Made by a program: the position numbers and the translations under genes. Below are positions 16,333 to 25,643 of a stretch of DNA of 64,000 nucleotides, piece after piece. This DNA is from G963677445 sp963677445 (GTDB taxonomy: Bacteria > Bacteroidota > Ignavibacteria > Ignavibacteriales > Melioribacteraceae). The number at the start of each line of letters is the position of its first letter. The stretch's first letter is position 1. A model generated the notes under the pieces. It had not been told where the DNA came from, searched no databases, and saw only the letters and a list, made by a program, of their open reading frames with translations. Where the stretch lies: NCBI GenBank assembly GCA_963677445.2, contig CAXXGF010000075.1:1-64000 (forward strand), written 5' to 3'.

Positions 16333-18482
16333 TGACAGGGAGAATTCTCTATATCGTTGTTTTTACTCTGGCAATGCTTTTTTCGCCCCTTTATGCCGTT
16401 GAGAAGGGTGACAGCCTGAAAGTAATTGATCAGAATACACTCAAGCCGGTTTCCGGGGTCAGAATAAGTGATGGTGTACGGTATAGCATCAGTAACGAAG
16501 AAGGTTTGGTTTCCTTAAAACCTTTTGATAATTCCGATACACTTAGCCTGAGCAGACTTGGTTATGAAACAAAAATAATCGCCGCGAGTGAATTAAAAGA
16601 GATTCTTGTGGTTTCACTTAATCCTGTTGATATTAAGCTGGGGGAGATCAGCGTTACCGGAGAAGGGCCGGATAATATATATTCAGCTCAGGAAAAAGTA
16701 ATTACCGGGGATTCCGAGTCTTTCAGGTTTGAGACTCCGGGTGAGCTTATCGCGCAAAGGAGTTCCCTTACGCTGAAAGATTACGGCAGCGGGAGTTTAA
16801 AGTTGATCTCGGCCAGGGGGATGGCTCCTGAAAACACAATTGTTCTTTTTAATGAAGCTCGTGTAAATGATCTTCGGACAGGCGCTTTTAACTTTGCCTC
16901 ATTAAGTCCCCTGAGCGCCGACCGGATTGAGATTAACCGAAGCGATGAAAACAACCTTCTTAATCCCGCCGGAGGAATAGTGCGGCTTTATTCTGAAAAT
17001 TCCGGTTCGGCAAATAGAATCAGGGGAGGATATAAATCAGGACCTTCAGGGGGGAGCAGCTTTTACGCTTCATCCGATCTCAGCCGGGGGAATATCGCGG
17101 GCAGAGCGACATTTGAAAGAACCTGGTCTTCAAATCATTTTAAATATCAATTTGAAGGGGAGCGGCTTGAAAGAGAAAACTCATGGTTTTCAAAAACTTT
17201 CGCCGGGGGCGGAATAGATTTTAAATCTGAAAAACATTTGTTGAAACTTTATTCACACTATTCCTTTTTCGAAAACGGCATACCTGGTTTTGTTGTTTCC
17301 AATAATACCGCGTCAAGCCGGTCGAGCGGCAAATCTGAGGCGTTGTTATTTATTGTAAATTCATTTTACGAGATTTCAAACCGGGCAATTTTAAAAAACA
17401 CCATAAATTATTCTTTTCAGGAATATTCAGTTTATGATCCCGCGGGGAAGATTTTTTACAGCGGAAATCTTCAGAAATCAGAACTGTCCGAAATCAGTTA
17501 TAACGGGGCAATAAATTTTGAAGCCGGGTTGATGAAAATAAAGGCCGCCAATTACAGCAGTTATTCGACTCTGAAACTGAGCGGGGCGTCTGATAACAAT
17601 AATCTAAGCCGGTTTTCTTCCCGGACAGGAATGAATTTTTCCGGTGATTTCAGCCCGGCTGAAAAAATATTAAAAAAAATTACCTGGCTCATCTCTGGAG
17701 GATTTGAATATTTGAGTGAAGATGACGTCGATTCCTTTGAGGGATTTTACAAAACAGGATTGACGATTACCCCTACATTCAATAAAAATATGCTGTTTTA
17801 TCTCAGCTACAGTTATGATTTCAGAAATCCCACATTTAATGAACGTTATTATTCAAGGGCCTTTAATACGGGAGAGTTAAACCCCGAAAAATACCACATG
17901 TTTGAATCGGGCGTGGCGTGGAGCATTTGCAGGGAGTCTGTCAGACTAAGTCTGGATTATTTTAATATCATCGGGACAAACAAAATTATCTGGTTTCCTT
18001 ACCGGGCAGTTTTCCAGGTTCCCCGGAATGTGGAGGGAGTCAGAACCGAAGGAATCGAATTTATGTTAGCCGGAAATATGCCTGATAATCTTCTACAAGG
18101 GGAGATTATATATACCTACACCGACGCGCGAAACCGATCAGGACTGCCGGGCAATGATAACACATGGAATAAGCTGCTGGTTTATACACCGCTGCACAGG
18201 GTGAATTTTAATTTCAGCTTCAACTGGAAAAATTTCAGGCTAAGTTCGATGAACACCTGGTCGGGCAAAAGTTATTACACCCCTGATAATGATGAATTCA
18301 GCTCTCTCGATCCCTGGTTTATTTCAGATATCTCCCTCAATTATAAAATTCTTACCGGCTCGATTTCACATAATATCGGGTTGAATATTTATAACCTGTT
18401 TAACAAAAATTATTTCATTGTGCAGTCATACCCCATGCCCCTGCGCTCTTTTTCAATAACATATATGATAACAATAGAATGA
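16332..18482 (+). CDS. TonB-dependent outer membrane receptor, probable cobalamin transporter
   Basis: 716 residues. Signal peptide (ILYIVVFTLAMLFSPLYA), an N-terminal carboxypeptidase-regulatory-like domain (VIDQNTLKPVSGVRISDGVR), a plug (about 115-215: PGELIAQRSSLTLKDYGSGS, RGMAPENTIVLFNEARV, SADRIEINRSDEN) and a long beta barrel to the C-terminus (RSFSITYMITIE). BtuB-like in position and size. Uptake is energised by TonB across the outer membrane; the substrate is inferred as cobalamin or cobinamide because the gene lies in a riboswitch-controlled operon. The gene starts within the stop of the preceding gene and ends within the start of the next (ATGA), so the operon is tightly coupled. 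Confidence 0.88.
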   Translation: MTGRILYIVVFTLAMLFSPLYAVEKGDSLKVIDQNTLKPVSGVRISDGVRYSISNEEGLVSLKPFDNSDTLSLSRLGYETKIIAASELKEILVVSLNPVDIKLGEISVTGEGPDNIYSAQEKVITGDSESFRFETPGELIAQRSSLTLKDYGSGSLKLISARGMAPENTIVLFNEARVNDLRTGAFNFASLSPLSADRIEINRSDENNLLNPAGGIVRLYSENSGSANRIRGGYKSGPSGGSSFYASSDLSRGNIAGRATFERTWSSNHFKYQFEGERLERENSWFSKTFAGGGIDFKSEKHLLKLYSHYSFFENGIPGFVVSNNTASSRSSGKSEALLFIVNSFYEISNRAILKNTINYSFQEYSVYDPAGKIFYSGNLQKSELSEISYNGAINFEAGLMKIKAANYSSYSTLKLSGASDNNNLSRFSSRTGMNFSGDFSPAEKILKKITWLISGGFEYLSEDDVDSFEGFYKTGLTITPTFNKNMLFYLSYSYDFRNPTFNERYYSRAFNTGELNPEKYHMFESGVAWSICRESVRLSLDYFNIIGTNKIIWFPYRAVFQVPRNVEGVRTEGIEFMLAGNMPDNLLQGEIIYTYTDARNRSGLPGNDNTWNKLLVYTPLHRVNFNFSFNWKNFRLSSMNTWSGKSYYTPDNDEFSSLDPWFISDISLNYKILTGSISHNIGLNIYNLFNKNYFIVQSYPMPLRSFSITYMITIE

Positions 18483-19828
18483 ATAACTCGAAATCAGCAT
18501 ATCCATACAATAATCGTAATCGTAATCGTAATCTTAATCATAATCGTAATCCCAAATTGGTGAGAGAAAACCGACGTTCCAGTGAGACCAGCGGGACACA
18601 AAGAACATCTACTTGTTTAACAATTTCCACCCTGGTAAAAACTGTTTCATATTCCGAAGAATTTAAGAATTCACACAGTAATCGTAAACCGGCAAAGCCA
18701 GAAACAAACAGGACTAACGGTCGTCTGAGCGGAGTCGAAGCCACCCCCTTTTGGAATAAATATGGAATTATCCTGCTGGTTTTTTCACTAATTCTGTTCG
18801 GTTGCCGTGAAAACCATTCCCCGACAGAAACGGATCCCCCTCCTGCAGTAACACCGGGGGAAGCTTTCCTGGTTGTGCTTAATGAAGGAATATACGGACA
18901 GAACAATTCCACTATAACAACTTACGCGCCGCTAAGCGAAACGGCTGAACAGCATGCCTATTCAAACGCGAATAGCGGGGCCAGACTCGGAGACACCGCA
19001 AACGATATGGTTCTGAAAGATGGAAAATTTTATATTGCCGTGGATGTTTCCAATAAAATTGAGGTTATCGACTCAGCCACACTGGTCAGCGAAGGTTTTA
19101 TTGATCTTGGCGCTGATTCAAGTCCGAGGGAAATATGTTTTACTCCGGATGGATATGGTTATGTAACCAGTCTTTACAGGAACGCTGTTATAAAGTTTGA
19201 TCCGGAATCAAAAACAGTTCTTACTGAAATTCCTGTCGGGCAGCTTCCCGAGGGAATTGTTTATTCAGATGGGAAAATTTATGTGGCTAACTCCGGATTT
19301 TCCTCTTCCGATTCGGTAAGTGTTATAGATACCGAATTTGACCAGGTAATTGAAAATATAAAAACCGATTTTAACCCCAGGAATATTTTTACAGATAACG
19401 ACGGATTCGTCTATGTTGTCTGCACGGGCAAATACCAGGGACTGGGGCTCGGCTCTCTCTGGAAAATAGACCCGGCAGATAACAACAAAATTGATTCACT
19501 TGTTATTTATGGTAATCCGGGTGAGGCGGCTATACTTGACAATGAATTTATTCTTGTTGTCAATATCGATGGAATTTTGAAAGTCAGAATAAATGATTTT
19601 GCCGCCGGTTATGAAAAGTTTGTTGATTCCGCCATTATCAATCCAACCGGAATAATAGTTTATTCAATCATGACATATCCGAATCATGACTATTTTTACG
19701 CCGGCAACCCGAAGGATTATGTGCAAAATGGAGAAATTGTCGCTTTTGATAAATCGGGAGAAGAGATTTACCGCTTTGACTGCGGACTTAACCCGGGAAC
19801 AATATTACTGATAAAACGAGGAGATTAA
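18479..19828 (+). CDS. BtuG-like YncE-type beta-propeller lipoprotein with expanded N-terminus
   Basis: 449 residues if started at the ATG overlapping the previous stop. The true signal appears only at residues about 95-110: YGIILLVFSLILFGC, a clear lipobox. The propeller then follows: FLVVLNEGIYGQNNSTITTY, IAVDVSNKIEVIDSATLV, SPREICFTPDGYGYVTSLYR, PEGIVYSDGKIYVANSG and KPDNDGFVYVVCTGK-like blades. In Bacteroides, BtuG is exactly such a surface propeller lipoprotein that hands cobalamin to BtuB; the locus supports the same role. The first 95 codons contain a hexanucleotide tract (NRNRNRNLNHNRN) and repeat-like DNA, with no ATG close to the signal peptide; CTG at 18725 or coupled initiation are options. 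Confidence 0.8.
   Translation: MNNSKSAYPYNNRNRNRNLNHNRNPKLVRENRRSSETSGTQRTSTCLTISTLVKTVSYSEEFKNSHSNRKPAKPETNRTNGRLSGVEATPFWNKYGIILLVFSLILFGCRENHSPTETDPPPAVTPGEAFLVVLNEGIYGQNNSTITTYAPLSETAEQHAYSNANSGARLGDTANDMVLKDGKFYIAVDVSNKIEVIDSATLVSEGFIDLGADSSPREICFTPDGYGYVTSLYRNAVIKFDPESKTVLTEIPVGQLPEGIVYSDGKIYVANSGFSSSDSVSVIDTEFDQVIENIKTDFNPRNIFTDNDGFVYVVCTGKYQGLGLGSLWKIDPADNNKIDSLVIYGNPGEAAILDNEFILVVNIDGILKVRINDFAAGYEKFVDSAIINPTGIIVYSIMTYPNHDYFYAGNPKDYVQNGEIVAFDKSGEEIYRFDCGLNPGTILLIKRGD
18511..18551 (+). repeat. Hexanucleotide AATCGT microsatellite within coding DNA
   Basis: About seven imperfect units of TAATCG/TAATCT/TAATCA in tandem, coding for alternating Asn-Arg. The same unit (as its complement) recurs at 47801-47836. 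Six-base units keep frame, so expansion would only lengthen the N-terminal tail. Confidence 0.8.
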
Positions 19829-19831
19829 AAA

Positions 19832-21931
19832 TTGAAAAACTCTACAATAGTAATAATCATTTATTTGTTTTTTTCATTTCAACTGAACGCATCAGAATAT
19901 GGCGCCGACATGATAATTTACGGCGCTTCAAATAATATCAATTTTTATTCTTTTGAAACGGAACAGAATTATACGAACCTTATGAGCCTTGGCCCCACCC
20001 CCAATGAAATAAGGAAATTGGGAGATTATATTGTTGTCATAAATTCCGGTGATTTGGGCGCCAATACCAATATACAGATTTTCCCCCTGCAGTCCTTTTA
20101 TGATTATTTGCAAAATGGCAGCCTGGCACAATTTCAGGCGGCATCAAAACAGGTAATGTTAAGTGATAACGGAAACGCCTGGTCGGCGGCTCTTTTTTCT
20201 GATTCGATGGCGCTTGTCAGTCTGGCCCAGACCGGACAGTTCGATGTGGTCAACCTGAACACCGGCGTCAAAACAGAAACCATAACATCACCCTCGGATG
20301 GAGGTCCGCAGGGCATGACCGAAATTAACGATCATCTTGCCGCCGCGGCTATGGCCGACTGGTCTTTCGCGGGTACGGGAACCGGGGCGAGTGTGGCAAT
20401 CATTAATACTGATAATCTTTCTCTGGAAGCTGAAATTCCTGTGCATCTCAACTGTGTTGATGTTGAGAAACTTAACAACGGCAACCTGCTCGCTATATCA
20501 TGGGGATCGTGGTTCGGAGCGGATAATTATGGTACTTTGCATTATATAAACAGTTCAACATATTCAAAGATTTTTAATATTCAGCTTCCATCGGCGGCCA
20601 AAGCAAACTATGTGGTCGAACTTTCCGATAACCAGGTTTATGTTAACGCTTTTGATCAGAATTATAATACAGTGTGTGGAATTCTGAATTTGAATACACA
20701 AAATTATTCCGAACAAAGCAGCGGATTTTTTGCCTCAGAGATAAGGAATTATTTCGGCGCCGGGTATTACCTCGTTAATGAAGGAGCCCAGACAAATATT
20801 TATGATGATAACTATGTTCTTGCCGAAACTCTTCCATTTGCCATAAGCTCGGCCCATGTGATTATTGAGGAAGAAAATAATATCGCCGCTGATGTTTCTG
20901 TGGAGTCCGGTTGGAATCTTCTTTCAGTTCCCCTGCTTGCCGGGAATATGTCGGCAGTTTCACTTTTCCCGAATGCTTCGACAGGGGCGACCGGTTTTAA
21001 CGGCACGTACATACCGGCCGATACACTGGAGAACGGGAAAGGCTACTGGATGAAATTTCCCGCTTCTGAGACAGTCTCCATTACAGGGGCCATAGTAAAC
21101 GGGGGAATCGAATTATCACAGGGATGGAATATAATTGGTCCGTTCGATCAGGATGTCGCTGTATCATCAATTTCAACTGAGCCGGCAGGAATAATAGAGT
21201 CTTCATTTTTTGGATTTAACGAGGGATATTTCCCCGCCGACACACTAATGGCGGGAAGAGCCTTCTGGGTGAAATCATCTTCCGACGGTACTCTTTTTTC
21301 CGCCGGGGGGAATCAGAAATATAAGCTCACAGCCAGCCATAATGTAATGAGCAGTCTTTTGTTCATTGACGCGGCAGGAAAAAAAGGAGTTCTTGAAATC
21401 ACAGCGGAAGAAATCGTCAATGAGCTTCCACCACTACCCCCCGCGGAAGTTTTCGATATAAGATTCAGAAATAATAGTTCATCGATTTCACAGGAAGAAA
21501 ATTACCCGGTAGATATCCGGGGAGCCCTTTATCCCGTGGAGCTGATTTTAACAGGAAGCCCCGTGAATATTTTTGCTGACGATAAAAGTGACATTCTTAA
21601 AGAAGGTGAAAAATTTCTTATTAAAAAAGGCAATATTTCAGTCAGTTCTGCCAACACTGAAATTTTGGACGAATTCCGGCTTTATGAAAACTATCCTAAT
21701 CCTTTTAATCCTTCTACAACTATCCGGTATGATATTTCTCAAAAAACACGTGTAACTCTGGAGGTATACAACTTACTCGGAGAAAAGCTGGCGACACTGG
21801 TTGATGAAATAAAAGAGCCGGGTTACCATACGGCCATATTTAACGGTGATAACCTGTCCAGCGGAATGTATATGTGCAAAATCACAGCCGGTAAATTTTC
21901 AGCCACAAAGAAGATGCTGCTGCTTAAGTAA
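19832..21931 (+). CDS. T9SS-sorted beta-propeller protein of B12 operon
   Basis: 699 residues from a TTG three bases after the previous stop, with GAGGAG upstream at about 19818-19823. Signal peptide NSTIVIIIYLFFSFQLNA. Residues about 20-350 form a propeller like the preceding BtuG-like protein (PNEIRKLGDYIVVINSG, GPQGMTEINDHLAAAAMADW, VDVEKLNNGNLLAISWGSW). Residues about 355-520 contain two copies of a module with VESGWNLLSVPLLAG and ELSQGWNIIGPFDQD, common in T9SS proteins of this lineage. The T9SS type A domain is at about 620-699 (YENYPNPFNPSTTIRY, NLLGEKLATLVDEI, SSGMYMCKITAG). Last gene of the operon. Likely a surface-exposed cobalamin-binding accessory protein (inference). Confidence 0.82.
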   Translation: MKNSTIVIIIYLFFSFQLNASEYGADMIIYGASNNINFYSFETEQNYTNLMSLGPTPNEIRKLGDYIVVINSGDLGANTNIQIFPLQSFYDYLQNGSLAQFQAASKQVMLSDNGNAWSAALFSDSMALVSLAQTGQFDVVNLNTGVKTETITSPSDGGPQGMTEINDHLAAAAMADWSFAGTGTGASVAIINTDNLSLEAEIPVHLNCVDVEKLNNGNLLAISWGSWFGADNYGTLHYINSSTYSKIFNIQLPSAAKANYVVELSDNQVYVNAFDQNYNTVCGILNLNTQNYSEQSSGFFASEIRNYFGAGYYLVNEGAQTNIYDDNYVLAETLPFAISSAHVIIEEENNIAADVSVESGWNLLSVPLLAGNMSAVSLFPNASTGATGFNGTYIPADTLENGKGYWMKFPASETVSITGAIVNGGIELSQGWNIIGPFDQDVAVSSISTEPAGIIESSFFGFNEGYFPADTLMAGRAFWVKSSSDGTLFSAGGNQKYKLTASHNVMSSLLFIDAAGKKGVLEITAEEIVNELPPLPPAEVFDIRFRNNSSSISQEENYPVDIRGALYPVELILTGSPVNIFADDKSDILKEGEKFLIKKGNISVSSANTEILDEFRLYENYPNPFNPSTTIRYDISQKTRVTLEVYNLLGEKLATLVDEIKEPGYHTAIFNGDNLSSGMYMCKITAGKFSATKKMLLLK

Positions 21932-22222
21932 AATCAAACCTCCGGGGTTTTTTATTTTTCCGTAGGACAGGCTTTCCAGCCTGTCCCCCTGGGGCCTGCC
22001 CTGTGCCTAAGTCCGATGGCCGAAATTGCCGCTGCTTGTCTGAACCATGATTAAAGGATTTCAGGATAACCATGATTACGAATCGTTTTCGGGTTCGGTA
22101 TCGCTATCGTTTTTTCAAATCCCTTGTAGAGACAAGGCATGCCTTGTCTCTACGGCTGGGGAAAAATATTTCTACCTTGAGAATGTTTATGCCAGACTTG
22201 AAATAACCCCCGGGGTGGTAAT
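21932..22222. repeat. Intergenic REP cluster after the B12 operon
   Basis: Contains the GGACAGGC palindrome (21965-21986, same as 12060), a block with GAACCATGATTAAAGGATT (about 22041-22059) and the 28-base palindrome GTAGAGACAAGGCA plus complement at 22126-22153, identical to the one inside the RAYT gene. No gene is supported here. Confidence 0.6.
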
Positions 22223-22390
22223 ATGGTGTACCTGACGGCACACTTTATTGCTTCGGTATTATTTTTTCTACCAATATGCTTTCCCTAACGGGACAAATAA
22301 TTCCGTCACTTTAATTTGCCCCGTCAGGGGCAAAATATTGGTAAAAGAAACCACTGGGAAAAATTTTGTGTGCCGCAGGTACAACATATT
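22223..22390. repeat. Inverted-repeat element (possible MITE)
   Basis: Left arm GTGTACCTGACGGCACAC (about 22226-22243), right arm GTGTGCCGCAGGTACAAC (about 22368-22385), inverted copies with few mismatches. Inside, ACGGGACAAATAATTCCGTC and CCCCGTCAGGGG form smaller hairpins, and CTACCAATATG/ATATTGGTAAAAG are also mutually inverted. Non-coding and about 160 bases long. I could not define a convincing target duplication. Confidence 0.5.
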
Positions 22391-22632
22391 TATCACGGCG
22401 GATAAATTATAAATCCGGTTCTGCGATAATTTTTAGATACCCTGTTCTGTGAAAAATTCCCTGGTAGATTTGATTTCCTCAACCAAACGAAAATGGAAAT
22501 AAACCAGGTTCTGCTTTTATAAAAAAAATCAGGTCAACTTTGTTTATACATTCCTTCAAAATATCATTAAAACCTTGAAAACCTGCATATAAATATCTTA
22601 TCTTTAAATATTGGTAAGAAAATAAACCGGTT

Positions 22633-23433
22633 ATGCAGGCAAAATTCAGAAAAATCAACTCACTAAATGATATTCCATCCCTGAGAAGGGAATACCTTGC
22701 GAGACTTTCGGAGCCCCAGGAGCTGTATCTTGAGTTGCGGGTAAAAAAATCTGATTGTTACCTGATCTCCTCCACTATATCGACAATAGGTTACGCGGCT
22801 GTTTTAGATGGTGAAATAATAACTGAGTTTTTTGTTACTCCGTTGTTCCAATCTGTCAGGGAAAAAGTATTTAAGTCGCTGGTGGATAATTTCGGGATCA
22901 GGAAAGTATGGTGTAAAACATTTGATCCCGATCTGCTTAGCTGCAGCGCGCAGTACGCCCGCGCGATTGAACCTCTCGGGTTTTTATTCAGGGAATATAA
23001 CAAAAGGAAACTTGAGACAAATCTTCCCAATTTCAGAATAATAAAAGCTGAAGAATATCATGAAGAGAGCATTTTCAGAATGAATGAAGAGGTTTATGAA
23101 GAGCGGGTGGAGATAATGGAAGATATAAAAAATGGAAATATTTTTCTCTTTATGCTGGAAAGAGAAATAATCGGATTCTCGGTCTATCACAGAACCATAA
23201 CCGGGAATGATGATTTTGATATTGGGATACTGGTGGCAAAAAAATACAGAAGGAAGGGATTCGGCGCGTTCTTTGTCCGGTATGTGGCGGATTACTGCGT
23301 TCAGAAAGGATGGCGGCCTGTCTGCGGCTGTTCCTATAAAAATGAGGCCTCCCGAAAAACCCTTGAAAAAGCGGGATTTGGAACGAGGCATATGCTTCTT
23401 GAATTTACTGTTAAAAATGGAAAAGAAAAATGA
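22633..23433 (+). CDS. GNAT-family N-acetyltransferase (tandem GNAT fold)
   Basis: 266 residues. The C-terminal half (about 135-266) has the GNAT acetyl-CoA site, KKYRRKGFGAFFVRYV (R/Q-x-x-G-x-G/A), preceded by the strand IGFSVYHRTI and followed by NEASRKTLEKAGF. The N-terminal half (about 1-130) looks like a degenerate second GNAT domain (YLISSTISTIGYAAVLDGEI, IEPLGFLFREYNKR). The substrate is unknown. Four-base overlap with the next gene; first member of a three-gene operon to 25489. Confidence 0.8.
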   Translation: MQAKFRKINSLNDIPSLRREYLARLSEPQELYLELRVKKSDCYLISSTISTIGYAAVLDGEIITEFFVTPLFQSVREKVFKSLVDNFGIRKVWCKTFDPDLLSCSAQYARAIEPLGFLFREYNKRKLETNLPNFRIIKAEEYHEESIFRMNEEVYEERVEIMEDIKNGNIFLFMLEREIIGFSVYHRTITGNDDFDIGILVAKKYRRKGFGAFFVRYVADYCVQKGWRPVCGCSYKNEASRKTLEKAGFGTRHMLLEFTVKNGKEK

Positions 23434-24341
23434 AAAATTACCCTTTGATTTTAGTCCTCTTAATTTTTGTTATGTCAGCCTGCGGCAACCCGGCGCCTGA
23501 ATTCGGGCAATGGAAAAAAGCTGCCGATAACCTGGCTTTTCCGGAAGGGCCCGCCTGGCATGATAACGGAACCCTGTATTATTCAAACTGTCACGGCGGA
23601 TGGATAGGTTATATAAAAGGCGCAACGGCGGATACATTTCTGGTTGCCGACAGCGTTTCATTTATCCGGACAAACGGAATGACAGTGGGGAAAGATGGAA
23701 ATATTTACGCCTGTGAATATGGAATAGGGAAAATTATTAGGATTACACCGGAAGGAAAAATTTCCGATCTGGTTACAGAATATGAAGGCAAATCATTTAA
23801 CCGTCCCAACGATCTTGCTTTTGATAAAAATGGGAATCTCTGGTTTACCGATCCGAAAGGATATGGTGAAGATGTTTATGATGGCAGGGTTTTCTGTTAC
23901 GATTTTGGCGCAGGCAGGGCAATTCTGACAGCCGACAGCCTTTCATTTCCCAACGGTATAGCCTTTTCCCCCGATGACGGCGACCTTTTCGTTTGTGAAT
24001 CGGGAAGAGCGAGGATATTGAGATTTGAAGTTTCCCCCGGTGGAAAACTTTCGCAGAAAACTGAATTTATCAAACTGCCCGGCGGAGACCCGGATGGAAT
24101 CGCTTTCGACATATTCGGCAATCTTTACGCGGCTCATTATGACGGTAAAGCAATTTATGTTATCTCTCCTTTTGGTGAAATTCTGCGAAAGGTGGAAACT
24201 CCCGGAAAAAACCCGAGCAATCTGGAATTCGCGGGAGAAGATCTGAAAACACTTTATATAACTGAGGATGAAACCAACTCGGTATATTTTACCGATGTTA
24301 CTATTCCGGGAGTTAAATTATTCGGCGGACCGGCCAATTGA
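23430..24341 (+). CDS. SMP-30/gluconolactonase-like propeller lipoprotein
   Basis: 303 residues. Lipoprotein signal ILVLLIFVMSAC. The SMP-30/LRE propeller shows the metal-site residues: Glu in FPEGPAWHD, Asn in FNRPNDLAFD, Asp in DPDGIAFDIFG, plus NLWFTDPKGYG and SFPNGIAFSPDDGDLFVCES. It probably opens a sugar lactone in the periplasm. Overlaps both neighbours by four bases and so is translationally coupled to the acetyltransferase and the SGNH gene. Confidence 0.85.
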   Translation: MKNYPLILVLLIFVMSACGNPAPEFGQWKKAADNLAFPEGPAWHDNGTLYYSNCHGGWIGYIKGATADTFLVADSVSFIRTNGMTVGKDGNIYACEYGIGKIIRITPEGKISDLVTEYEGKSFNRPNDLAFDKNGNLWFTDPKGYGEDVYDGRVFCYDFGAGRAILTADSLSFPNGIAFSPDDGDLFVCESGRARILRFEVSPGGKLSQKTEFIKLPGGDPDGIAFDIFGNLYAAHYDGKAIYVISPFGEILRKVETPGKNPSNLEFAGEDLKTLYITEDETNSVYFTDVTIPGVKLFGGPAN

Positions 24342-25489
24342 GAAAGGTTTCAAAAATTACCGCGGTCACTTTGATTTTCGCGTCCGCGGTTCTTATTTTT
24401 CTTTTCACTTTTTTTTCATTTCACAGAACTCCTCTTCCTATAGATTTTATTGTCATTTCCCTGCCGGTAATTTTTTTCCTGTTATCGGCTCTTTATCTTT
24501 TCAGAAAAGCAGAGGAGGGACTTAAGAACATATTGCTGCTTTATTCCACCCTCCTGGCGGTAATTTTTATTCTGGAATTTCTACTCTCCTTTTTCAGGGA
24601 ATCAGCGCTTGAGGCCGAAAAACCTGTATGGGTACCTTATGAATATGAAATGAAAAGTTATCTTGTGGATCAAGTTCATATAGAGAAGGCGAAAGAAAAT
24701 AAATATCTTTTTAATGATATAAACCATGAAGAAAACAAACCGGATTCCTCTCTTTTCCGGATTGCTGTTCTTGGCGATTCATTTATATGGGGCAGCGGTG
24801 TTGAAGATTCCGTAAGATGGCCGGCCCGGCTGGAAAAGAAACTGAACAGGTACAAAAAAACTGAAATATTATACTGGGGGAAACCAGGCTGGTCTACAAA
24901 AGATCAGTTCCGGTTTCTTAAAGAGGAGGGAAAAAAATACCGGTTTGATCTTCTGCTGATAACTTTTGTCATAAATGATCCTCACATGAAAGGCGCCTTG
25001 CCAATCAGGTTAATAGAGGCAAAATCGATAACCGGAAAATACTGGTACCATTACTCCGCCGCCGTTTTCCCGAATCTTGCCAGCTTTCTTAAGTGTTATA
25101 TAAACAGACTTTACGCGATATCAGCAGGCTCCGCTTATCAGACGTGGCTTGAAGATGTCTGGTCTGATAAGAATATAACAGTATATCGGAATCTTCTGCG
25201 TGAAATAAAAGGTTTCCTTGAAGCCCGGAACCTTGATTACCTGGTAATTTTTACCCCTTCAAATCATGATGAACTTATCGGACAATATATGGAAAAAGGG
25301 GAAATTCTTTTCAGGGAGGCAGGACTGAATTATATCAATCTGTACCCTCCCCTGAAAGAAAAATTTGATGGCGTTTCAACAAGAAAACTATGGGGCAATC
25401 CCGCCGATCCCCATCCGGGTTTTCCGGTTACGGAGTTTATTTCTGATTCCGCGGCAAGTTACATTGCAGATTTGTTTCCCTGGTTCTAA
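24338..25489 (+). CDS. Membrane-anchored SGNH/GDSL hydrolase-like protein
   Basis: 383 residues from a TTG overlapping the previous stop. Three hydrophobic helices in residues 1-90, then an SGNH domain: AVLGDSFIWGSGVEDS (block I serine), TFVINDPHM (block III Asn) and NPADPHPGFP (block V Asp and His). Such proteins deacetylate or esterify surface glycans or act as lipases; the substrate is unknown. The domain should lie on the periplasmic side. Last gene of the 22633-25489 operon. Confidence 0.78.
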   Translation: MRKVSKITAVTLIFASAVLIFLFTFFSFHRTPLPIDFIVISLPVIFFLLSALYLFRKAEEGLKNILLLYSTLLAVIFILEFLLSFFRESALEAEKPVWVPYEYEMKSYLVDQVHIEKAKENKYLFNDINHEENKPDSSLFRIAVLGDSFIWGSGVEDSVRWPARLEKKLNRYKKTEILYWGKPGWSTKDQFRFLKEEGKKYRFDLLLITFVINDPHMKGALPIRLIEAKSITGKYWYHYSAAVFPNLASFLKCYINRLYAISAGSAYQTWLEDVWSDKNITVYRNLLREIKGFLEARNLDYLVIFTPSNHDELIGQYMEKGEILFREAGLNYINLYPPLKEKFDGVSTRKLWGNPADPHPGFPVTEFISDSAASYIADLFPWF

Positions 25490-25530
25490 TCTGTCAGAGC
25501 CAGAGAAAAATTTGGAATTGTCAGGAAAAC

Positions 25531-25600
25531 CATCATAATTATAAACTGGCAAGCCAGAAGTGAAATAACAAGAGGACTCATGGGACAAATGAGACTTTTT
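25531..25600 (-). repeat. Dispersed repeat, copy A
   Basis: On the minus strand this reads AAAGTCTCATTTGTCCCATG, then AGTCCTCTTGTTATTTCACT and TCTGGCTTGCCAGTTTATAA, matching 42641-42716 on the plus strand with a few substitutions. It is non-coding and sits between convergent genes. Confidence 0.65.
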
Positions 25601-25643
25601 GTTTTTCCCCAATTACATGCCTGATTGTCATTCCGGGTTAAAA

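Noticed and set aside
18511..18551. Hexamer tract as a CRISPR or origin iteron array
   Set aside because: Unit is only six bases, imperfect, within coding DNA; no DnaA boxes or replication genes nearby.
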